Shown: one piece after another, positions 7,721-11,519 of the stretch
Layout: each line of letters starts with the position of its first letter
How positions within the stretch are numbered: position 1 is the first letter of the stretch
DNA from: Lysobacterales bacterium
Lineage (GTDB): Bacteria > Pseudomonadota > Gammaproteobacteria > Xanthomonadales > Xanthomonadaceae
DNA: 11,519 nt
NCBI GenBank assembly: GCA_020442545.1
Contig: JAGRJX010000062.1
Location: 1-11,519 of the forward strand
Direction: 5' to 3'
Notes under the pieces: model-generated
Told to the model about the DNA's origin: nothing
What the model saw: the letters and a program-made list of their open reading frames with translations, nothing else
The model's database searches: none
Program-made: the position numbers and the translations under genes

Positions 7721-8458
7721 TCAGCGACTGCGCCTGTCGCGCAGAAAAATGGCGCGATGAGGTGGCTTGCCCCGATCCTCGACCTCGAACAGCTTGATCG
7801 CCATGACCAGATCACTGAGCTTGGCGTAGCCATAGTTTCGAGCATCAAACTCGGGGGCCTGCTTGACCACGTTGCTGCCTACCGGTCCAAGATGCGACCA
7901 GCCGCTGTCGTCGGAAGAAGCTTCCACCGCGTTGCGCAGGAGCTTCACCAGCCGCGGATCCTGTTTGAGCTCGGCAGTCGACCACCGCTTTGGCGTGGCG
8001 GAATCATCCTCATCCTTCTCGATCAGCAGGTCGGTGAAGATGAAGCGGTCGCAAGCGGCGACGAAGGGCTCGGGCGTCTTGCGTTCGCCGAAGCCGTAGA
8101 CGGTCAAACCCGACTCACGAATGCGTGCGGCAAGCCGGGTGAAGTCACTGTCGCTGGACACGATGCCGAAGCCGTCGAAGCGTCCGGTGTAGAGCAGATC
8201 CATGGCGTCGATGATCATCGCCGAGTCGGTGGCGTTTTTGCCGCGCGTGTAGCCGAACTGCTGGATCGGCTGGATCGAATGCGTCAGCAGCGTGTCCTTC
8301 CAGCCCTTCAGGTGCGTGCCGGTCCAGTCGCCGTAGATGCGCTTGACGTGCGCCGTGCCGTACTTCGCGACTTCGGCCAGCAGGCCTTCGACAATCGCCG
8401 GCTGTGCGTTGTCGGCGTCGATCAGCAGCGCGAGTTTCGGGGAGTCGGTGTCGGCCAC
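7721..8458 (-). CDS. NYN domain (LabA/DUF88-type) protein with C-terminal LOTUS/OST-HTH-like domain
   Basis: A 245-residue protein if it starts at the GTG at 8458. The NYN domain (about residues 8-145) belongs to the PIN-like nuclease fold and keeps the expected acidic residues: LLIDADN (Asp14, Asp16, Asn17), KNATDSAMIIDAMDLL (Asp78, Asp84, Asp87) and SSDSDF (Asp103, Asp105). The C-terminal part (about 169-230, with GWSHLGPVGSN and YGYAKLSDLV) looks like an OST-HTH/LOTUS module, which binds RNA in known cases. Together these suggest a metal-dependent RNA-processing or RNA-decay enzyme; target RNAs are unknown. The GTG has GAGGA 8 nt upstream, while an in-frame ATG at 8488 (255 residues) and a TTG at 8530 lack such a site; the ATG remains possible. 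A charged stretch EKDEDD links the two domains. Confidence 0.88.
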   Translation of the reverse strand: MADTDSPKLALLIDADNAQPAIVEGLLAEVAKYGTAHVKRIYGDWTGTHLKGWKDTLLTHSIQPIQQFGYTRGKNATDSAMIIDAMDLLYTGRFDGFGIVSSDSDFTRLAARIRESGLTVYGFGERKTPEPFVAACDRFIFTDLLIEKDEDDSATPKRWSTAELKQDPRLVKLLRNAVEASSDDSGWSHLGPVGSNVVKQAPEFDARNYGYAKLSDLVMAIKLFEVEDRGKPPHRAIFLRDRRSR

Positions 8459-8466
8459 GGTGTCGT

Positions 8467-8471
8467 TCCTC
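8467..8471 (-). promoter_or_regulatory. Ribosome binding site supporting a GTG start for the NYN protein
   Basis: On the minus strand GAGGA lies 8 nt before the GTG at 8458, the best Shine-Dalgarno match near this gene. It would fall inside the coding region if the upstream ATG at 8488 were used. Confidence 0.5.
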
Positions 8472-8488
8472 ACGGGTGTGGTTGCCAT

Positions 8489-8926
8489 GGTATCGCGAGG
8501 GCAATGCCAGCGTGATTCGGAGTCGGTCAAGAGAAGTCAGGTTGCGTCGCGAACGCTGCCAACAGGGTGCTTGACCGCCGCCAAGAACGGCTCCATGTGG
8601 CTCGACTGCCAGCGAAGGGAATCCGCAGCTCTTGCCGTCGCGACGCGCCCTGGCCCAAGGTGCCGCGACGACAGGCGGCACTCGCAACCTGGCTGGCAAC
8701 GGACGCCGTGTCCATCAATCCGGATCTCGACCTGCAGTTTGCTGCGTTGGTCGGGACTCAATCCACCCTGGACAAGCAACGACCCGACAGGGACATCGGG
8801 TTCGACGTGGGGTGCTGACTATCGCCGTCCTTCGTGAGTGCGGGTGTTGCGGTACCCGCTGCAGCCGCATTGGCAGATCGCCGCGACGTGCTGGCCGACG
8901 ACATTGCCAGCGCTTGCGGCATTCTC
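8489..8926. other. Noncoding gap between the NYN gene and the propeller gene, with two inverted repeats
   Basis: About 440 bp with no convincing gene. A plus-strand reading frame at 8567-8818 (83 codons, GTG start) has no ribosome binding site and no recognisable family; its later part (from about 8670) has reasonable codon use and could be a remnant, but this is weak. Two perfect inverted repeats are present: ACCCGA/TCGGGT at 8782-8801 and GCGGGT/ACCCGC at 8840-8859, both with 8-base loops. The second lies about 70 bp past the stop of the minus-strand propeller gene and could aid its termination. The promoter of the NYN gene should also lie in the left part of this gap, but no clear -35/-10 pair was seen. 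Confidence 0.4.
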
Positions 8927-9937
8927 CTACTCGAAACCGTTCGCGAACAGCACGGCCACACTGGCGGAGCCGCCACCGCAGCCGATGCCGATGTCGCTGA
9001 CATCGATACCGGGCAGCGGGCGGAAGGCGTTGTTGCCGTCGGCGCCCATCAGCTTGAGTTCGTGCAGCCCGGACGTATTGTCGGGTGCACCCAGCCACAG
9101 GCTGACGATCCGGCCATCAGGCAGCACGCAGGGCGAGTTGTCGTTGTTGAAGCTGCCGATGACCTGCGCCCCACCAGCGGTGCCGGACAGCCGGTAGATG
9201 CGCTCACCGCCGGCCTCGATCTCCATCACCAGCGAGCCGTCGGGAGCGAAGGCCGGGTGGTGGATTGCCAGGGTGCCTATCGGTGCATCGCCATCGCCGG
9301 GCAGCAGCACGTCCTCGAAGTTGCTGCCGTCGCTTTGCACGCTGCAAAGGCCGGTGCCGGTCTGACCATAGGGGACCGGTCCGCAGTCGAAGATCACGTG
9401 CGCGCCATCCGCCGACAGGGCCGGCTGCTCGTTGTAGGCGTGCGTGGATGCGCCGGTGAGCAGCGTCGGCGCGGTCCACACGCCGTCGATGCGCTGCGTT
9501 GCGTAAAGGTCGCGGTCATTCGGTCCATCCGAGGCAGGGAACACCACCAGGTTGCCGCTATTGGCAATGGCGGCAAAGCCGTCCGGATGCAGCACGGCGC
9601 CGCCCATCGGCCGCAACGTTTCCACCGCCGTGAGCATGCCGTCGATTCGCGCCAGACAGGCCCAGCCGTGACAGTCGGGATCAAACCGTTCGGTTTCAAC
9701 CAGCAGCCACTCGCCATCCGGTGACTGGTTGATCCAGCGATCCGGACCGGCAATGCCGGCGTCCGGGAATGCCGCCATCACCGCCTCGGGCACGGCATCC
9801 GGCGCGGCCTGCAGTCGAAACAGATCGTCGCCGGCGCGATAGACCACTGAAGCCGGCGCGCCATCGGCGCTGTTGGGAAGCAGGCCAACGCCGGTCAGCA
9901 GCAGCGCGAGCGGCATTCGCAGGATGTCCGGAATCAT
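8927..9937 (-). CDS. Secreted beta-propeller-like (PD40/TolB-type repeat) protein with GFE C-terminal tail
   Basis: A 336-residue protein with an N-terminal signal peptide (hydrophobic MPLALLLTGVGLLP, cleavage near residue 27). The mature part contains repeats of the PD40/WD40-like kind, each with an xPDG turn between beta strands: QSPDGEWLLVE (about 71-81), HPDGFAAI (117-124), LSADGAHVIFD (174-184), FAPDGSLVMEI (230-240) and LPDGRIVSLWL (272-282). This points to an incomplete or short beta-propeller. Cysteines in DCHGWAC, DCGP, LCS, SPC and GCG could form disulfides, fitting an exported protein. The chain ends VLFANGFE, nearly the same tail as the beta-helix protein at 10637-11519. Function is unknown; propellers of this kind bind proteins or sugars. 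The ATG at 9937 is chosen because the signal peptide follows; no ribosome binding site is visible there, and an ATG seven codons later is an alternative. Confidence 0.8.
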   Translation of the reverse strand: MIPDILRMPLALLLTGVGLLPNSADGAPASVVYRAGDDLFRLQAAPDAVPEAVMAAFPDAGIAGPDRWINQSPDGEWLLVETERFDPDCHGWACLARIDGMLTAVETLRPMGGAVLHPDGFAAIANSGNLVVFPASDGPNDRDLYATQRIDGVWTAPTLLTGASTHAYNEQPALSADGAHVIFDCGPVPYGQTGTGLCSVQSDGSNFEDVLLPGDGDAPIGTLAIHHPAFAPDGSLVMEIEAGGERIYRLSGTAGGAQVIGSFNNDNSPCVLPDGRIVSLWLGAPDNTSGLHELKLMGADGNNAFRPLPGIDVSDIGIGCGGGSASVAVLFANGFE

Positions 9938-9953
9938 GGGCAGGAATGATAGC

Positions 9954-9969
9954 GCCAGCAATCGCTGGC
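9954..9969. repeat. Perfect palindromic hairpin upstream of the propeller gene
   Basis: GCCAGC and GCTGGC flank a 4-base loop, ending 16 bp before the ATG at 9937 on the minus strand. Immediately next to it TATCAT (minus strand, plus positions 9946-9951) could be a -10 element, in which case the palindrome fills the spacer and could be a repressor site; transcription would then start almost at the ATG. It could instead be a terminator stem for the small gene ending at 10095. Confidence 0.35.
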
Positions 9970-10094
9970 AGCAGCGATCAGGATTGCAGGAAGCGCCCCG
10001 TAGCGACCTTCACCGTGCCGCCGGCGGTTGGCGGGACCGAATGGCAGCTGTGTGTCCAGGCCGCAGGCGGCAAGCGGATCGGCCGGGGCGACGT

Positions 10095-10319
10095 TCAGGC
10101 CGACTCTTCGGACAGGATCTGCCGCATTCGCGTAGCGGCTTCGATCTGGCTGCTGGAAAAGCGATCCTGCAGGCGCATCCGGGCGCGTTCAATGGACACC
10201 GTCAGCAGGTGGCCAATACCGGTATGTCCGGATGTCGATGCCGGCGTCATGGCATCCATCATGGACTGCAATTCGTCGATTCGCCGCAGTTCTTCCAGCA
10301 GCTCTTGAATGCTCACCAT
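10095..10319 (-). CDS. Small helical protein of unknown function (74 residues)
   Basis: I do not recognise this family. The 74-residue product is charged and probably mostly helical. An N-terminal amphipathic helix (VSIQELLEELRRIDELQSMM) is followed by a small glycine, serine and threonine-rich turn (TPASTSGHTGIG, about 26-37) and a second helical half (LLTVSIERARMRLQDRFSSSQ and on) ending SEESA. There is no signal peptide or membrane segment, so it should be cytoplasmic. Support for it being real: codon use matches the neighbouring genes, and GGAG lies 4 nt before the ATG. It sits on the same strand between two secreted-protein genes, about 150 bp from the downstream one and over 300 bp from the upstream one, so it may be its own transcription unit. 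Overlapping frames on the opposite strand look like shadows. Confidence 0.6.
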   Translation of the reverse strand: MVSIQELLEELRRIDELQSMMDAMTPASTSGHTGIGHLLTVSIERARMRLQDRFSSSQIEAATRMRQILSEESA

Positions 10320-10469
10320 CAGGCTCCGGTAGCGACGCTCGTGCGGATACGCGGCACTCTACGAACGCCATGCCCATGCATTGTGCGAAACGCATCACAC
10401 TTTGATCGTATTGCCGATGACCGGACTTGCGGCTCCGATGAAGGGTCGCTACGTGTCCGTCGGGTGCCG

Positions 10470-10499
10470 GTCCGTCCGTCGCCAGCCGGGTGGACGGAC
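10470..10499. repeat. 8-bp perfect inverted repeat GTCCGTCC / GGACGGAC
   Basis: The arms are perfect and separated by 14 bases. Each arm is itself a tandem repeat of a 4-base unit (GTCC, GTCC). It lies about 140 bp past the stop of the beta-helix gene and about 150 bp before the small gene. Its role is unknown; a protein-binding site or an RNA stem are both possible. Confidence 0.4.
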
Positions 10500-10590
10500 T
10501 GGCGCTGAACACGCGACGCAGCGGCGTCGGCCTTGCCGTCGCGGCCGATGCAGTGGTCACCGGGAAGCTCCCGCCCGCCCCGGTTGCAGC

Positions 10591-10613
10591 CGACGCGCTG
10601 GCGTGTCGCGTCG
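10591..10613 (-). terminator. Candidate terminator stem after the beta-helix gene
   Basis: Perfect 7-bp arms CGACGCG/CGCGTCG with a 9-base loop begin about 23 bp after the stop codon at 10637. The position suits termination of the beta-helix transcript, but no T-run follows on the minus strand. Confidence 0.35.
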
Positions 10614-10636
10614 TCGCAGGCTTCATGGTTCGCCAG

Positions 10637-11519
10637 TCAGTCGGCTTCGAAGCCGTCGCTGAAGATGCCGATAGTGGTGTTGATGTATTCCACCGCGCCG
10701 AGGTCGCAGAGCGCGTTGCCGTCGCCGTCGCCATCGATGGGGCGGTCGCGGCCGGTGAGGTCGGTGCCGGCGCAGAAGCTGCCGACGTCGACCGCGAAGT
10801 CGTTGAGCTGGGGAAAATAGAAGCGGTGCCAGTCGTCGTTGCCGAACCAGTTGAGGCCTGGGTCGGTGTTGGTCCAGGCCGGCGTGCCAAGGACGGTCTG
10901 GCAACTGCTGCCGGTGTCGAGGTTCACCTTGCTCAACGGGTGCAGGCTGGCAATGCCGTCGAAGACACAGTTCAGGGCCGGGTTCTGGCTGGCCAGCACG
11001 TTGTTGATGAGCATGATCAGGGCGTCGGCTTCCTCCAGTTCGATCGCCCAGCGATTGTTCTTGAGGGTCGAGTTTTCGAAGCTGATCTTCAACTGATCGT
11101 CGTTGGTGAAATTCTGCACCAGCAGCGCCTGCCCGTCACCGTGGGTGATGCTGGTCGTGGTGAAGGTGGTGACGCAGTCGTGACGGAGGCTGAGGCGACG
11201 ATTGGCCAGCACCGTGCTGACCACGAAGGTGTCGCCGGGATACTCGTTCTTCCAGAACGAACTGCGCTGGATATTGACGATGCCGCAGTCGTTGACCAGC
11301 GCCGCGCCACCAAAGTGGGCGTTGTTCTCGTTGAAGACGCTGTCGTCGATGCGCAGGCGTGCGCTGAGGTTGTAGATGCCGCCGCCGTACTCATCGGCCG
11401 CGTTGTCGCGCAGCATCACGCGGTTCAGCGTGACTTCGTCCGCGCCGTCGCGGATGTAGATGGCGGCGCCGGCGGTGGCCTGACCACCACTCAGGATCAC
11501 GCGTTGCAGGGCGAACAGC
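10637..11519 (-). CDS. Secreted right-handed beta-helix protein with GFE C-terminal tail (5' end missing)
   Basis: The C-terminal 293 residues are visible; the start lies beyond the window, and the internal GTG at 11500 is not a true start. The sequence is a series of parallel beta-helix coils with short strand and asparagine-rich turn patterns, such as TLNRVMLRDNAADEYGGGIYN, RIDDSVFNENNAHFGGAA and ISFENSTLKNNRW. Such GGGIYN and GGAA coils are typical of polymorphic outer-membrane-protein-like and CSLREA-type surface proteins. Near the end comes DRPIDGDGDG followed by CDLGAVE, a hallmark of the choice-of-anchor Q type C-terminus, and an aspartate-glycine run that could bind calcium. The chain finishes IGIFSDGFEAD. 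The protein is very likely exported, possibly as an adhesin or surface polysaccharide-binding protein, but no function can be assigned. Family placement is by motif recognition. Confidence 0.82.
   Translation of the reverse strand, partial: LFALQRVILSGGQATAGAAIYIRDGADEVTLNRVMLRDNAADEYGGGIYNLSARLRIDDSVFNENNAHFGGAALVNDCGIVNIQRSSFWKNEYPGDTFVVSTVLANRRLSLRHDCVTTFTTTSITHGDGQALLVQNFTNDDQLKISFENSTLKNNRWAIELEEADALIMLINNVLASQNPALNCVFDGIASLHPLSKVNLDTGSSCQTVLGTPAWTNTDPGLNWFGNDDWHRFYFPQLNDFAVDVGSFCAGTDLTGRDRPIDGDGDGNALCDLGAVEYINTTIGIFSDGFEAD

Larger units (their letters stand above)
10320..10636. other. Noncoding gap between the beta-helix gene and the small gene, rich in inverted repeats
   Basis: No gene is supported in these 317 bp; the open frames crossing it are continuations of shadow frames. 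It contains two strong inverted repeats, listed separately. Its left half, around 10375-10420, is less GC-rich and is the likely place for the small gene's promoter: on the minus strand CACAAT (plus positions 10379-10384) with CGATCA 17 bp upstream is a weak candidate pair. Confidence 0.4.

Noticed and set aside
5893..7797. 634-codon plus-strand open frame opposite the membrane-protein gene
   Set aside because: Its product is a low-complexity Arg/Gln/His-rich sequence with no domain, while the opposite strand encodes a clear polytopic membrane protein. Long antisense frames are expected in GC-rich genes.
8834..9724. 296-codon plus-strand frame opposite the propeller gene
   Set aside because: It lacks a signal peptide and motif, whereas the minus strand has a signal peptide and repeated xPDG motifs.
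10189..10890. 233-codon minus-strand frame crossing the gap between the beta-helix and small genes
   Set aside because: It overlaps both better-supported genes in another frame and is Ser/Thr/Arg/Ala low-complexity.
1..11519. CRISPR array, tRNA or rRNA gene, insertion sequence or phage gene
   Set aside because: I saw no regularly spaced repeats, cloverleaf-like sequence, transposase motif or terminal inverted repeats by eye; a dedicated scan was not possible.

Overview
The window looks like chromosome from a GC-rich gammaproteobacterium, most likely in the order Lysobacterales (Xanthomonadales). The evidence is strong G/C bias at third codon positions, an ECF sigma factor coupled to a TPR-bearing serine/threonine kinase, secreted S10 peptidase and amidohydrolase enzymes, and a secreted beta-helix protein ending in a CDLGAVE segment. 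This placement is an inference from gene style; there is no rRNA or other marker gene here.

Layout. (1) 1-2770, plus strand: the 3' part of an ECF sigma factor gene overlaps by 4 bp a 777-residue transmembrane Ser/Thr kinase with C-terminal TPRs. This is a two-gene signalling operon. (2) 2823-5829: two exported hydrolase genes are transcribed away from each other out of a shared ~170-bp promoter region, an S10 serine carboxypeptidase-like enzyme (minus) and an amidohydrolase resembling Xaa-Pro/Xaa-Arg dipeptidases (plus). They look like a periplasmic peptide-scavenging pair. (3) 5959-7587, minus: a polytopic membrane protein resembling GT-C (TMTC/GT39-like) glycosyltransferases. (4) 7721-8458, minus: a NYN-domain putative RNase with a C-terminal LOTUS/OST-HTH-like domain. 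(5) 8927-11519, minus: a secreted propeller-like protein, a 74-residue unknown protein, and the 3' part of a secreted right-handed beta-helix protein. The two secreted proteins are unrelated in fold but both end in an (I/L)F(A/S)(D/N)GFE tail, a candidate C-terminal sorting or processing tag.

No RNA genes, insertion sequences, CRISPR arrays or phage genes were seen. The noncoding gaps hold short perfect inverted repeats but no hairpin followed by a clear U-tract, so terminator calls are weak. The most interesting points are the sigma factor region 2.2, where the usual acidic patch is replaced by a threonine-containing segment beside a kinase gene, and the shared GFE tail.
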